This document shows positions 51,284-59,639 of a DNA stretch of 64,000 nt, one piece after another. Numbering within the stretch: the stretch's first letter is position 1; each line of letters starts with the position of its first letter. The DNA is from Streptomyces toyocaensis (GTDB taxonomy: Bacteria > Actinomycetota > Actinomycetes > Streptomycetales > Streptomycetaceae): contig NZ_JFCB01000005.1 in NCBI RefSeq assembly GCF_000725125.1, positions 124,001 to 188,000 of the forward strand. Reading direction: 5' to 3'. The notes below the pieces were generated by a model, which was given only the letters and a program-made list of their open reading frames with translations, was not told where the DNA came from and made no database searches. A program made the translations under genes and the position numbers.

Positions 51284-51586
51284 GTGGCAGCCACACCCGT
51301 CATGCAACTGCCGGTCATCAGCGAATGCGCGGCCGAGAGCTGCGCCTACAACAACGACCACACCTGCCACGCCGTGGCGATCACCGTGGGGGACCTCAGC
51401 GACCCCGTGTGCGAGACCTTCATGAGCGCGGACATGGAGGGCGGCGAGCCGTCCGTCACCGGCCGGGTCGGCGCCTGCAAGATGGCCGACTGCCGGCACA
51501 ACACCGGGCTGGAATGCCATGCCCCGTCCATCACCGTCGGCTACGAGCGCGAGTCGGTCGACTGCCTCACCTACGCGCAGGCCTGA
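51284..51586 (+). CDS. DUF1540 domain protein (two Cys clusters)
   Basis: A 100-residue protein from GTG 51284 with AAGGAAGG upstream. Two copies of the DUF1540 Cys pattern occur: CAAESCAYNNDHTCHAVAIT...CETF and CKMADCRHNTGLECHAPSIT...CLTY. Each copy has four spaced cysteines and a His, so metal binding is likely. DUF1540 proteins are small and widespread in spore-forming bacteria and actinomycetes; their role is unknown. It is monocistronic. Confidence 0.85.
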   Translation: MAATPVMQLPVISECAAESCAYNNDHTCHAVAITVGDLSDPVCETFMSADMEGGEPSVTGRVGACKMADCRHNTGLECHAPSITVGYERESVDCLTYAQA

Positions 51587-51662
51587 GGGCACGCACACCT
51601 GAACGGGTCAAGCCTCCCGCCTGCGGCGAAACCGCGGGCGGGAGGCTCGGCCCGCCTGGTGC

Positions 51663-52484
51663 TCAGAGGTCGGGGAGTCCGGTCAGGGCGGACATCTGGC
51701 TGATCATCGTCGTGTTCGCGACGCCGGAGTAGGCGCGTACCTCGTCCACCGTGCCCTCGAAGTACTCACCGCGGATCGCCGAGCGGCCCACCTGAAGTCC
51801 GCCCGAGGCCGTCCAGGAGGTCGTGTCCGCCGCGGTGGACGTGTTGGCCAGCTGCCCGTTCACGTAGAAGCGGAGCTCATGGGCAGGGGCGTCGTAGACG
51901 ACGGCCAGGTGGTCGCCCACGCCGTACGGGTCGTCGTCGGGCAGGGCCTGCTCCTCGGTGACGACCACCTGCGGAGCATCTGCCTTGTCCTTGGTGGACA
52001 CCACGACCTCCCACTTCCCGGTCGCCGCCTGATAGCGGATCGCGAGGCGGTCGGCGTGGGAGCCGGGAAGGGACAGGACGGTCTGCGTCCGGTCGTCGGC
52101 CGCGGCCGGGCGGGCGCGCGCGGCGAGAGTGAAGCTCCCGTCCCCGCCGACCGGGGCCGCCGAGGTCGCCGCCCAGTCACCGTCGCCGTCGAGCCTGAGG
52201 TCGCCCTGGTCGACCAGCGCGGCGTCCCCGAAGATGTCCTCGTTGTGGTAGATCCAGGCGTCGCCGTTCAGTGTCAGCGGCAGCCCGTCGGCCTGCACGT
52301 TGGGAGCGATGCCGCCGGGTGCCGCCTCCAGGGGCCAGTAGCCCTCCCGGCTCAGTGGTGTCTCGGCGGCCCGGGAAGTCTGCCCCGTGTCGGCCGCGTG
52401 GGCGGTGCCCGGGAGCGCACCGAGTGTCAACGAGAGTGCGACGGCGCCCAGCCCCACTAACGCGCCACGGTATCTGTCGTACAT
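51663..52484 (-). CDS. Secreted LamG (concanavalin A-like) domain protein
   Basis: A 273-residue protein starting MYDRYRGALVGLGAVALSLT with a cleavable signal peptide ending about AHAAD (residue 29). The mature protein is a single LamG-like lectin jelly-roll: DGSFTLAARARPAAADDRTQTVLSLPG, LAVVYDAPAHELRFYVNGQLANTS and GGLQVGRSAIRGEYFEGTVDEVRAYSGVA. No catalytic domain is attached, unlike many secreted glycosidases. It probably binds extracellular glycans or surface polymers. Its ATG at 52484 is chosen because the signal peptide starts there. Confidence 0.85.
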   Translation of the reverse strand: MYDRYRGALVGLGAVALSLTLGALPGTAHAADTGQTSRAAETPLSREGYWPLEAAPGGIAPNVQADGLPLTLNGDAWIYHNEDIFGDAALVDQGDLRLDGDGDWAATSAAPVGGDGSFTLAARARPAAADDRTQTVLSLPGSHADRLAIRYQAATGKWEVVVSTKDKADAPQVVVTEEQALPDDDPYGVGDHLAVVYDAPAHELRFYVNGQLANTSTAADTTSWTASGGLQVGRSAIRGEYFEGTVDEVRAYSGVANTTMISQMSALTGLPDL

Positions 52485-52675
52485 GAACCCCCCTGTGAAA
52501 AATACGGTCAGGATGCTGGCGCGATCTTCCAGCCTCGCTTCTCGTCGGCGCAAGGAGATTGTTGCTGGGTATCGGGGGACGGCGAGCGTCACGCCCGCTG
52601 TCGCGCCGCCGGTGGCGCGAACAAAGAGACCGCGACCACAGCGCGCAGGGCTCCCGGGGGCGCATACTGGCCTCA

Positions 52676-52897
52676 ATGACAAAATCTGCTGCTCCGAAGC
52701 GCCATCTGCCCACCAGCCCCTTCAAGGCTGCTGTGGCACCTCCTCCCAAGCACTTCGCCGTGGGCGACCAGGTCACCCACGACGTGTACGGACTCGGCCG
52801 GGTCGTCGCCCTCGAAGAGGGGATCGCGGCACTCGTCGACTTCGGCTCGACGCAGACGCGGATCCTGAGCCCGTACGCCAAGATGACCAAGCTGTAG
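52676..52897 (+). CDS. Small Tudor/CarD-N-like conserved protein
   Basis: A 73-residue protein from the ATG at 52676: MTKSAAPKRHLPTSPFKAAV, then FAVGDQVTHDVYGLGRVVALEEGIAALVDFGSTQTRILSPYAKMTKL. The VGDxVxHxxYGxGxV pattern is an SH3-like barrel as in CarD N-termini and UvrD-type helicase tails, suggesting interaction with RNA polymerase or nucleic acid complexes. It has no C-terminal CarD helical domain. Conserved in streptomycetes; function unknown. Confidence 0.8.
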   Translation: MTKSAAPKRHLPTSPFKAAVAPPPKHFAVGDQVTHDVYGLGRVVALEEGIAALVDFGSTQTRILSPYAKMTKL

Positions 52898-53198
52898 CAC
52901 CGCTGTGCCCGGACACGGCACACCAGGCCCCTTCGGGGACCTGTACCGAAAGAGAGACCTCTCATCGAACTGACTTCGCTGTTCTCCTCGCCGGAGGGGC
53001 AGCCCCGGCGTTCCGCCGCGGCGTCGCCGCCTCCGGCGACCAACCCCTTCCAGTCCCCTGATTTCGGGGACGACGAGACCTTCGTGCCCGAGGAGGCACC
53101 TGGTCCCGGCTCCGCGTTCCCCGGCGCCGCCTGAGGACCGCACACGTCACTCCGCCTGGGTTAGCCTCGTGCCGGCCCACCGTACGGAGGATGCGTTC
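52898..53198. other. Intergenic region before T7SS-like genes
   Basis: About 300 bp. An open frame at 52970-53134 (Pro/Ser/Ala-rich, ending ...GPGSAFPGAA) has good third-position GC but only CTG or ATC as possible starts, so it is not called. Confidence 0.4.
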
Positions 53199-54023
53199 AT
53201 GCCCAGTTACGACAGTTCCCGGTCACGGCTGCGGCTGGCTGATCGTCATGTCCGGGTGATCGCCCGGCTCGCCGCGGGTGAGACTCCGGACGCCGAACTG
53301 TTTCCGTCTCTCGGGGAGTTGCAGGAACTGGGGCTCGTCGGCGAGGAGGGGCAGCTCTCGCCGCTCCTGAGGGAGTTGGTCGAAGCTCTCGACGCTCCCG
53401 TCCTGACCATCGGTGTCGAGATCACCGGCGAGGCCGGTCCCGTGCACCACGGGGTCGTCGTCGGGCCGAACACGGTGATGGTCCACGAAGGATGGCCGGG
53501 CGAGGAGGAGTCGGAGTACATCCCGGTCGAGCCGAGCACCCTCGTCTTCGAGCTCGCCCGCATGGTCCATCTGCGTCGCGGCGCCGACGAGCAGCCGGCG
53601 ACGCCGCGCGTCGTATCGACCATGAAGGCCCTGGACGCCGCCTTCGGGGTCCTGGCCGCTCCGTCCGGGGAACTCGACGAGGACCGGGGCGCGGTGCACA
53701 CGGCGCTCTCCGGCGCCGGTACCTCCGCGGAGGCGGCGGCCCCTCTGACGGAACTGGTCCTCGCCCTGAACGCGTACTGGCGGGTCACCGTCGCCTGGGA
53801 CGGGGAGCACGACGGCGCCCACGCCCCGATGCTCCGCAGCCTCGCCGTCTGGGACTGCGGCTCCCGGGGCTACTGGATACGCGAGCAGCCGGAGGAGCCG
53901 ATCCTGCCCGGCCAGGTCACACCGGAGAGTCCCCTGGAGCTGGTCCGCTCGGACGCCGGGGAGATCTGGCGCAAGCTGACCGCGCTGATCCCGGAGAAGG
54001 GGGAGTCGGGTGTGCGGCCCTGA
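53199..54023 (+). CDS. EspG-like ESX/type VII secretion-associated protein (tentative)
   Basis: A 274-residue soluble protein from ATG 53199 with a GGAGG 8 bases upstream. The pattern ELFPSLGELQELGLVGEEGQLSPLLRELVEALDAPVLTIGVEIT, GVVVGPNTVMVHEGW and LVFELARMVHLRRG resembles actinobacterial EspG-type chaperones (N-terminal helices, central sheet, long C-terminal helices). No cysteine-rich or membrane part. The next two genes, convergent to it, include a large protein starting with a motif typical of T7SS-associated proteins, which supports the assignment. Confidence 0.5.
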   Translation: MPSYDSSRSRLRLADRHVRVIARLAAGETPDAELFPSLGELQELGLVGEEGQLSPLLRELVEALDAPVLTIGVEITGEAGPVHHGVVVGPNTVMVHEGWPGEEESEYIPVEPSTLVFELARMVHLRRGADEQPATPRVVSTMKALDAAFGVLAAPSGELDEDRGAVHTALSGAGTSAEAAAPLTELVLALNAYWRVTVAWDGEHDGAHAPMLRSLAVWDCGSRGYWIREQPEEPILPGQVTPESPLELVRSDAGEIWRKLTALIPEKGESGVRP

Positions 54024-54031
54024 GGGGCCCG

Positions 54032-54652
54032 CTACTCCGCCCGGTCCGAGAAGTGCTGCATGAGGGCGAAGGGGGAGGACAGTGCGGCGCCGGTCAGGGT
54101 CAGCACGTCGGTGTCCACCTCCTCCAGCACGATGGCGATCGCCAGGTCCACGGCGTCCACCGGGCCGGTGGCCGTACCCGCGCTGGCGATATCGGCCGGT
54201 GGGATGTGGCGACCGAGTGCCATGGAGACCCGGATCCCTTCTCGTTCCAGGACTTTCGCCTTGCCCAGGCCGTCTGAGGAGTAGACGTACTCCCGACCGT
54301 CGTACGTGATGCGCAGCACGCGGTCCTCACGCTTCAAGGCCCTGGCGTTGAACCGCAGCTCCGCCGCCCGTCCGTCAAGGGTGAGCTCCGCCTTGAACAG
54401 CGACGGCCGTCCCGACCGGCGCTTCCCCCGGAAGACCGTCTCCGGGAAGGCGGGACCGCTCAGCCGGGCGGTGTCCATTCCCTTGTCGAGCGGCCGATGG
54501 AGCGGGCAGCGCTCCACGAGGACGGACCCGAAGTGCCCCACGTCGCCCTTGATCCCGGCCGTGGGCAGCTGCTTCCTGGGTGCGGTCCTGTACGGCAACA
54601 ACTCGAAGTGCAGGGACTCACTGCTCGTATCCATGACGACGAAGGCTCTCAT
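54032..54652 (-). CDS. Hypothetical protein of T7SS-like locus
   Basis: A 206-residue beta-rich protein: MRAFVVMDTSSESLHFELLPYRTAP, GRPSLFKAELTLDGRAAELRFNARALKREDRVLRITYDGREYVYSS, ending LTGAALSSPFALMQHFSDRAE. No signal or membrane helix; not recognised as a family. It lies 12 bp downstream of the large gene at 54665-56056 in the same direction, so the two form an operon and probably a complex or immunity/secreted-protein pair. Confidence 0.7.
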   Translation of the reverse strand: MRAFVVMDTSSESLHFELLPYRTAPRKQLPTAGIKGDVGHFGSVLVERCPLHRPLDKGMDTARLSGPAFPETVFRGKRRSGRPSLFKAELTLDGRAAELRFNARALKREDRVLRITYDGREYVYSSDGLGKAKVLEREGIRVSMALGRHIPPADIASAGTATGPVDAVDLAIAIVLEEVDTDVLTLTGAALSSPFALMQHFSDRAE

Positions 54653-54664
54653 CTCTCGCGTCTG

Positions 54665-56056
54665 CTAATCGAACGGGTTCAGCGCGCTGCCCAGTTTCTT
54701 GGCGCCGTCGGCGATGTCGTTGCCGAGGTCGCTCGCCTTGTCGCCCACCCACTCGGCCGCCTTGTCGGCGCCCTCCGTGATGTCGTCCCAGTGCTCTACG
54801 ACCTTCAGCCCGCCGTAGACGAGGCCGGTGCCCACGGCGAGGCCGATCGTGAGCGGGGTGGGGGCGACCATCGCCGCGGTCAGGGAGGCGTTGAAGCCGG
54901 CCTCCGCGTAGTTGGCCAGGTAGCCGGCCTTGCTCTTCTCCCACTCCTTGGCGTGGTCCATGGTGGCGATGTTGGCCACGGAGAAGGCCGTCGCACCCGC
55001 CGAGCCGACGATGCCGGCCCCACGCCACAGCCCGGCGGTCTTCGCTGCCGCGCCGAATCCACCGGCCTTGCCGACCGTCAGGAGGTTGGCCTGTCCCGCG
55101 CGGACGACCGCCTGCCCTGAGTGCGTCAGGCCGCCGTACATGCGGGCCACGTCGTCCGACCCGGCGAAGAAGTTGATGGCCTGGTTGGGCGTGAAGCCCA
55201 GCAGCTTCGCGTTCATGAAGCCGCGCCGGCGCAGCGCGTCCCATCCGCCGCCCCAACGGTCGCCCAGGAAGCCCGAGCTGAAGGGCACGTTGGCGACCCG
55301 CTGGTACCTCTGACTGCGGGAGGCCATGTTGCCGAGCTGGCCGGGGAGCCAGCTTCCGGGGGCGGCCAGCGAGCGGATGGGCGGGTTGTAGTTGCCGAGC
55401 CTGGTGCCCGCCCAGCGCAGGATGGGGTTGCTCCCGGCCGCGGTCCAGCGTGCGGCGAGGGCGTCCTTCATCGGCCCGAGTCTGCCCGTCTTCACCGCGT
55501 TGCCCAGCAGCACCTTCGTGCCCGCGAAGCCGCTCGCCACCGAGACCTGGACCGCGGCCGCCACGTTGAACGCGTCGCTGCCGAACTTGATCAACTCGGT
55601 GAGGGTCTCTTCGTGCGGTTCCAGACCCGGGATCTTCGCGAGGGCGTGCGCCTCGAGCCGGATGATCCAGTCGCCGAGCTTCTCCCCCGGCTGCCGTGCC
55701 AGGTCCTTCGCGTTCGGATCGCCGCTCGCCGCAACCGAGTTGGCCAGCAGTAACGTCTCCGGCTTGATCCCCTCGCCCTGGTACTTCTCCAGGTCCTTCG
55801 CGGTGAATCCCGCCCACAGCAGCCCGGCCGTCGGGTCGCCGTTCTCCAGGCGGAGGAGGACCGCGCGCTTACGCAGGTCCGCGGCCTCGTCGCGGGTCCA
55901 GGACCGCATCGGCTTCAGCGGCGCCAGCTGCCCGCTCACCCCCAGACGGGCGGCCCGGGTGAAGGCCTCGTCGAGGCGGTCCTCCACACCACCGCGCCCG
56001 TCCAGGAGTTTCGCCAACTGCTCCAGATCCTCGGGATTCGCTCCACGAAACGACAT
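54665..56056 (-). CDS. Large T7SS-associated-type protein (putative secreted substrate)
   Basis: A 463-residue protein whose start MSFRGANPEDLEQLAKLLDGRGGVEDRLDEAFTRAARLG resembles the WXG-like N-terminal segment of actinobacterial T7SS-associated proteins. The rest is Ala/Gly-rich and includes hydrophobic stretches (AGIVGSAGATAFSVANIATMD, APTPLTIGLAVGTGLVYGG) that could insert in membranes. The C-terminus reads DDITEGADKAAEWVGDKASDLGNDIADGAKKLGSALNPFD, an amphipathic helix typical of such proteins. No enzyme domain is seen. It is in operon with the 54032-54652 gene and may be a substrate or toxin-like effector. Confidence 0.6.
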   Translation of the reverse strand: MSFRGANPEDLEQLAKLLDGRGGVEDRLDEAFTRAARLGVSGQLAPLKPMRSWTRDEAADLRKRAVLLRLENGDPTAGLLWAGFTAKDLEKYQGEGIKPETLLLANSVAASGDPNAKDLARQPGEKLGDWIIRLEAHALAKIPGLEPHEETLTELIKFGSDAFNVAAAVQVSVASGFAGTKVLLGNAVKTGRLGPMKDALAARWTAAGSNPILRWAGTRLGNYNPPIRSLAAPGSWLPGQLGNMASRSQRYQRVANVPFSSGFLGDRWGGGWDALRRRGFMNAKLLGFTPNQAINFFAGSDDVARMYGGLTHSGQAVVRAGQANLLTVGKAGGFGAAAKTAGLWRGAGIVGSAGATAFSVANIATMDHAKEWEKSKAGYLANYAEAGFNASLTAAMVAPTPLTIGLAVGTGLVYGGLKVVEHWDDITEGADKAAEWVGDKASDLGNDIADGAKKLGSALNPFD

Positions 56057-56158
56057 GCCCGCCCCGTCCCTCGCCCACCGACTTGGCCCTCGCCGCCCGC
56101 GGCTCAGAATAGGCCGACGGACGGCGATCGGGGGGCGGGGCGCAGGAAGGACCGCCCT

Positions 56159-57502
56159 CTACTGCATGAAGCCGGAGGAGACCGTCCCCTGGATGCCGGA
56201 CGTCGTGATGCCGCCCGGGGAACCGGGAAGACGCAGGTCGTCCGTGAAGAGGTCGGCGTAACCGTCGCGGTCGGAGTCGCGCAGCCGCAGCGACTGGCCG
56301 AAGCTCGCGTTCTCCTCCAGACCTCCCGGCACACCCGAGCTGGTGCGGTCGAAGAACTGCGACTTCGCCCCGGTGAGCCCGGAGGCGCTGCCGCGCAGGA
56401 TGTGGACGGCGCCCGCGTCGGCGTACCCGCCCAGGTCCTCTCCGGGGGCGGCCACGGCGAGGTCCGGATATCCGTCGCGGTTGACGTCACCCACGGAGAT
56501 CCGCTCACCGAAGCGGTCGCCGACCTCCATGCCGCCGGCGACGCCCGCGGTGTTCTGGTTGATACGGGTGACGCTGCCGGGGCCGCTGGAGCCGCCGCGC
56601 CAGACGAGGACGCCGCCCTTGCCGTTGGCGTTGGGGTGACCGAGCGCGATGTCCCCGTACCCGTCCTTGTTGAAGTCGGCGATCTGCGCGTCGACCTCCC
56701 AGCTGGTGTCCTCGCCGGTGCCCAGCTTGTACGTCGCGCCCCGGGTGAGGGTGCTTCCGCCGCGGATGAACCAGGCCCCGCTGACGGTGTGCTCGGTTCC
56801 GTCCACCGCGCCGATGACCACGAGGTCGGCAGCCGCGTCCTTGGTGACCTTCCCGGCGGCCAGGTGCTCGGCGAACATGCCGTCGTTGGTGAGCTTGGTG
56901 ACCTTGCCGGTGAAGCCGGACTTGGTGAAGGAGCCGACGTACACGTGGGCCGTGTGGTTGTTGAGCGTGGCCAGGTCGGGTTTCCCGTCGCCGTTGAAGT
57001 CGCCGACGGCGAGGTCGAGTCCCATCTGGCCGTACCTCTGGGGCGCCTTGTTCGGGACGGAGGTGGCGCCGGACAGACCCGACGCGGACCCCCAGAGGAT
57101 CATGACGGCACCCTGCTCCTTGCCGGTGCCGACGTCCTCGCCGTAGACGCCGACGGCCAGGTCGGCGTACCCGTCACGGTTGAAGTCGGCGCCCGCCATG
57201 GCGTTGCCGAAACCGTCGTCCCACTCGTTGGCGCCGGGAACGCCCGCGCTGTTCTGCGTGATGTTCTGCCTGCGCCCGTCGGGTCCGGTGGCGGTGCCGT
57301 AGATGATGCCGACGGTTCCGGAGCCGTCCGAGCCCGCGTCGGTGACGCTGTCGCCGTAGGCGTAGTCGCGGTACCCGTCGCCGTTGAAGTCGTCCGCGTA
57401 CTTGGCGGGGGCGGCGGCGGCCGGGGTGGCGGCGGTGAGGGGGACGAGACCGCAGCCGAGGACGGCCGCGGCGAGAGTGATCGTCGTGGTTCTGCTGCGC
57501 AA
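56159..57502 (-). CDS. Secreted FG-GAP/VCBS repeat (integrin-alpha-like) protein
   Basis: A 447-residue exported protein. Signal peptide MRSRTTTITLAAAVLGCGLVPLTAATPAAAAP is followed by beta-propeller repeats, each with a DxNxDGYxD-type calcium loop: DDFNGDGYRDYAYG, ADFNRDGYADLAVG, GDFNGDGKPDLATL, ADFNKDGYGDIALG, GDVNRDGYPDLAVA and DSDRDGYADLFTD. FG-GAP propellers usually bind extracellular ligands. It is paralogous to the gene directly upstream (57517-58968) with which it shares layout and orientation and is separated by only 14 bp. Confidence 0.92.
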   Translation of the reverse strand: MRSRTTTITLAAAVLGCGLVPLTAATPAAAAPAKYADDFNGDGYRDYAYGDSVTDAGSDGSGTVGIIYGTATGPDGRRQNITQNSAGVPGANEWDDGFGNAMAGADFNRDGYADLAVGVYGEDVGTGKEQGAVMILWGSASGLSGATSVPNKAPQRYGQMGLDLAVGDFNGDGKPDLATLNNHTAHVYVGSFTKSGFTGKVTKLTNDGMFAEHLAAGKVTKDAAADLVVIGAVDGTEHTVSGAWFIRGGSTLTRGATYKLGTGEDTSWEVDAQIADFNKDGYGDIALGHPNANGKGGVLVWRGGSSGPGSVTRINQNTAGVAGGMEVGDRFGERISVGDVNRDGYPDLAVAAPGEDLGGYADAGAVHILRGSASGLTGAKSQFFDRTSSGVPGGLEENASFGQSLRLRDSDRDGYADLFTDDLRLPGSPGGITTSGIQGTVSSGFMQ

Positions 57503-57516
57503 GGGATGTCCTCGGT

Positions 57517-58968
57517 TCAGTGCGGGAAGGGGCCGAACAGCGTCGTGTAGGAGAGCTTGAGGGTGTTCACCGTGAAGGTCTTCGAGCCCGTACCGGTGGT
57601 GCCCGCCGAGGAGCCCTTCAGCAGGTGGATCATGCCGTGACGGCTGTTGTCCAGCCAGTCGTTCGTGTCGACGAGCAGGTCGGCGCGGCCGTCGCGGGTG
57701 TAGTCGGTGAGCTTGACGCTCCAGCCGAAGTAGTCGTCGTGCTCGATGCCGCCCGCGACACCGGAGGTGTCCTGGTCGTACGCCTTGGCACCGGTGCCGG
57801 ACAGGCCCCCCGCCCGGCCCAGCAGCACGGTGACCATGCCCGCGTCGCGCTTGCCCGCCAGGTCCTCGCCGGAGGCGCCGATGGCGAGGTCGGCGTATCC
57901 GTCGCCGTTGACGTCGCCCGCCGAGACGGAGGAACCGAAGTGGTCCCCGTTCTCCACACCGCCGGGCACGCCCGCCGTGTCCTGCGTGAACTTGACCGGC
58001 TTGCGCGCGGTGTCCGGACCCGAGGGACCGCCGTACTGGACGGTGACGTACCCCCGCTCCGCGTCCGGCTGCTCGTAACCGCGGCCGATGGCGAGGTCGC
58101 CGTAACCGTCCTTGTCGAAGTCGCCGACGGTGGTGATCGTTCCGCCGCCGACCTGGTGGCCGAGGTCGTCGGGTACGGGCAGCCGGCCGGCGACCCGGGC
58201 GAAGCCCGCGCCTCCGCGGTGGAAGAAGGCACCCATGTCCCCGTCGCCGACCCCGAGGTCCGAACCGAGGATGTACAGGTCCGTGGCGGCATCCGCGGTG
58301 ACCCGGCCCGCGGTGAGCTGGGAGGCGTTCAGGTAGCCGTAGTCCTCGCCGAGGCGCTGCCAGCCGGCCTTCCCGCCGGTGCGGGTGAAGGGTCCTTCCA
58401 ACAGGACCACACCGGCGCGGCTGTGGCTGACCGCCGCGAGGTCCTGGTCGCCGTCACCGTCGAAGTCGCCGGCCACGACGTCCTCACCGAACGAGTCGCC
58501 CGAGCCCGCGTACTCCGGCGCGATGGGCGAGTGGAAGACGGTGCCGGAGCCCAGCCCCTTGGACCCGCCCCACACGACCGTCAGTCCGCCGCGCATCTGC
58601 ACGTCGCCGACGGCCTCACCGGGCGAGGCGACGACCAGGTCGGCGTAGCCGTCGCGGTCCAGGTCGGCGGTGGTCGCCGCGAAGCCCCACTGGTCGCCCT
58701 CCTCCACCGCGCCGGGTATGCCGGCCGAGTCCTGGTGGATGGTCTGGACGCGGGTGCCGGGGCCGGTCGACGTGCCGTAGACGACGGTGACCCGGCCGTC
58801 CTTGCCGTGTGTCCCGCCCAGCATGACCAGGTCACGGTAGCCGTCGCCGTTGAAGTCGTCGGCGAGCTTGGCGGGTGCCGCGGACGCCGCGGGGGCGACG
58901 AGGAGCGGAGTGCAGAGGGCCGTCGCGAGGGCCGCCGCGGCGGCGAGGACGGTGCGTGAGGAGGGCAT
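57517..58968 (-). CDS. Secreted FG-GAP/VCBS repeat (integrin-alpha-like) protein
   Basis: A 483-residue exported protein from ATG 58968 (MPSSRTVLAAAAALATALCT), the signal peptide ending near ASAAPAKLA. Seven-bladed-propeller repeats follow with calcium loops DDFNGDGYRDLVML, ADLDRDGYADLVVA, GDFDGDGDQDLAAV, GDFDKDGYGDLAIG, GDVNGDGYADLAIG and DYTRDGRADLLVD. It is the tandem paralogue of the next gene; the first repeat DDFNGDGYRD is shared. The two arose by duplication and are likely co-transcribed. Their binding target on the cell surface or in the medium is unknown. Confidence 0.92.
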   Translation of the reverse strand: MPSSRTVLAAAAALATALCTPLLVAPAASAAPAKLADDFNGDGYRDLVMLGGTHGKDGRVTVVYGTSTGPGTRVQTIHQDSAGIPGAVEEGDQWGFAATTADLDRDGYADLVVASPGEAVGDVQMRGGLTVVWGGSKGLGSGTVFHSPIAPEYAGSGDSFGEDVVAGDFDGDGDQDLAAVSHSRAGVVLLEGPFTRTGGKAGWQRLGEDYGYLNASQLTAGRVTADAATDLYILGSDLGVGDGDMGAFFHRGGAGFARVAGRLPVPDDLGHQVGGGTITTVGDFDKDGYGDLAIGRGYEQPDAERGYVTVQYGGPSGPDTARKPVKFTQDTAGVPGGVENGDHFGSSVSAGDVNGDGYADLAIGASGEDLAGKRDAGMVTVLLGRAGGLSGTGAKAYDQDTSGVAGGIEHDDYFGWSVKLTDYTRDGRADLLVDTNDWLDNSRHGMIHLLKGSSAGTTGTGSKTFTVNTLKLSYTTLFGPFPH

Positions 58969-59059
58969 GGTTCTCCGAGGTCCCAGAAGCGTCCTGTGCG
59001 TGGACACTTGAACTGCGATCTTCGACGCGCATGAACCACCAATGGTTGTACGTGAGTTC

Positions 59060-59488
59060 TCACTCCTGCTGACACAGCACCTCCGCCCACACCGTCTTGC
59101 CCACGGGATGCCGTGGCTCCCAGCCCCAGCGCGCGGCCAGGACGTCCACCAGGAACAGGCCGCGGCCCGACTCGCCCTCGGGGCAGACCGTGGGCGGGGC
59201 AACCGGCGGCCGCCGCTTGCCGGACGCGGCGTCGGCGACCTCGACCCGGACCAGTCCCGACGGCTCGCCGTGGACAAGTGCGAGGCGGAAATCCCGTCCC
59301 GGTACCCGGCCGTGCTGAACGGCGTTCGCGGCGAGTTCACCGACGACCAGGGCGACCACGCAGGACGCGTCCGACACCTGCGGGTATCCCCACTCCTCCA
59401 TCCACCGCACGGCCAGGTGCCGCGCGAGTCGGGCGCCACGGGGTGTCGAGGGGAACTGCGCCTCGCGCGTGGTGGTGGTCGTCGTCAT
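59060..59488 (-). CDS. HATPase_c anti-sigma-like domain protein
   Basis: A 142-residue GHKL ATPase from the ATG at 59488 (MTTTTTTREAQF). N-box VVGELAANAVQHGRV, G1 VEVADAAS and G2 GESGRGLFLVDVLAARWGWE are present. It is divergent from a XRE/DUF5753 gene and a DUF397 gene, a set repeated many times in streptomycetes (the abaA/bldB/whiJ-like group). It probably regulates its neighbour through protein binding. Confidence 0.85.
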   Translation of the reverse strand: MTTTTTTREAQFPSTPRGARLARHLAVRWMEEWGYPQVSDASCVVALVVGELAANAVQHGRVPGRDFRLALVHGEPSGLVRVEVADAASGKRRPPVAPPTVCPEGESGRGLFLVDVLAARWGWEPRHPVGKTVWAEVLCQQE

Positions 59489-59639
59489 TCCTGGGAGCAC
59501 GGTGGTTCCGCCCTTGCCTGTCGTCGTCTCGCGACGTGCGCGAGTCATCACGTTCCGTGCTCAAGCGTCGTCGGAGCGTCCTACGCTCGGAAGGTGACAC
59601 AGCCTTACCTTTCGGTTCGTAAGGGATGGAAGTGACCCT

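Noticed and set aside
52970..53134. A possible 54-codon gene (ending GPGSAFPGAA)
   Set aside because: No ATG, GTG or TTG start in frame and no clear ribosome-binding site; left as intergenic.
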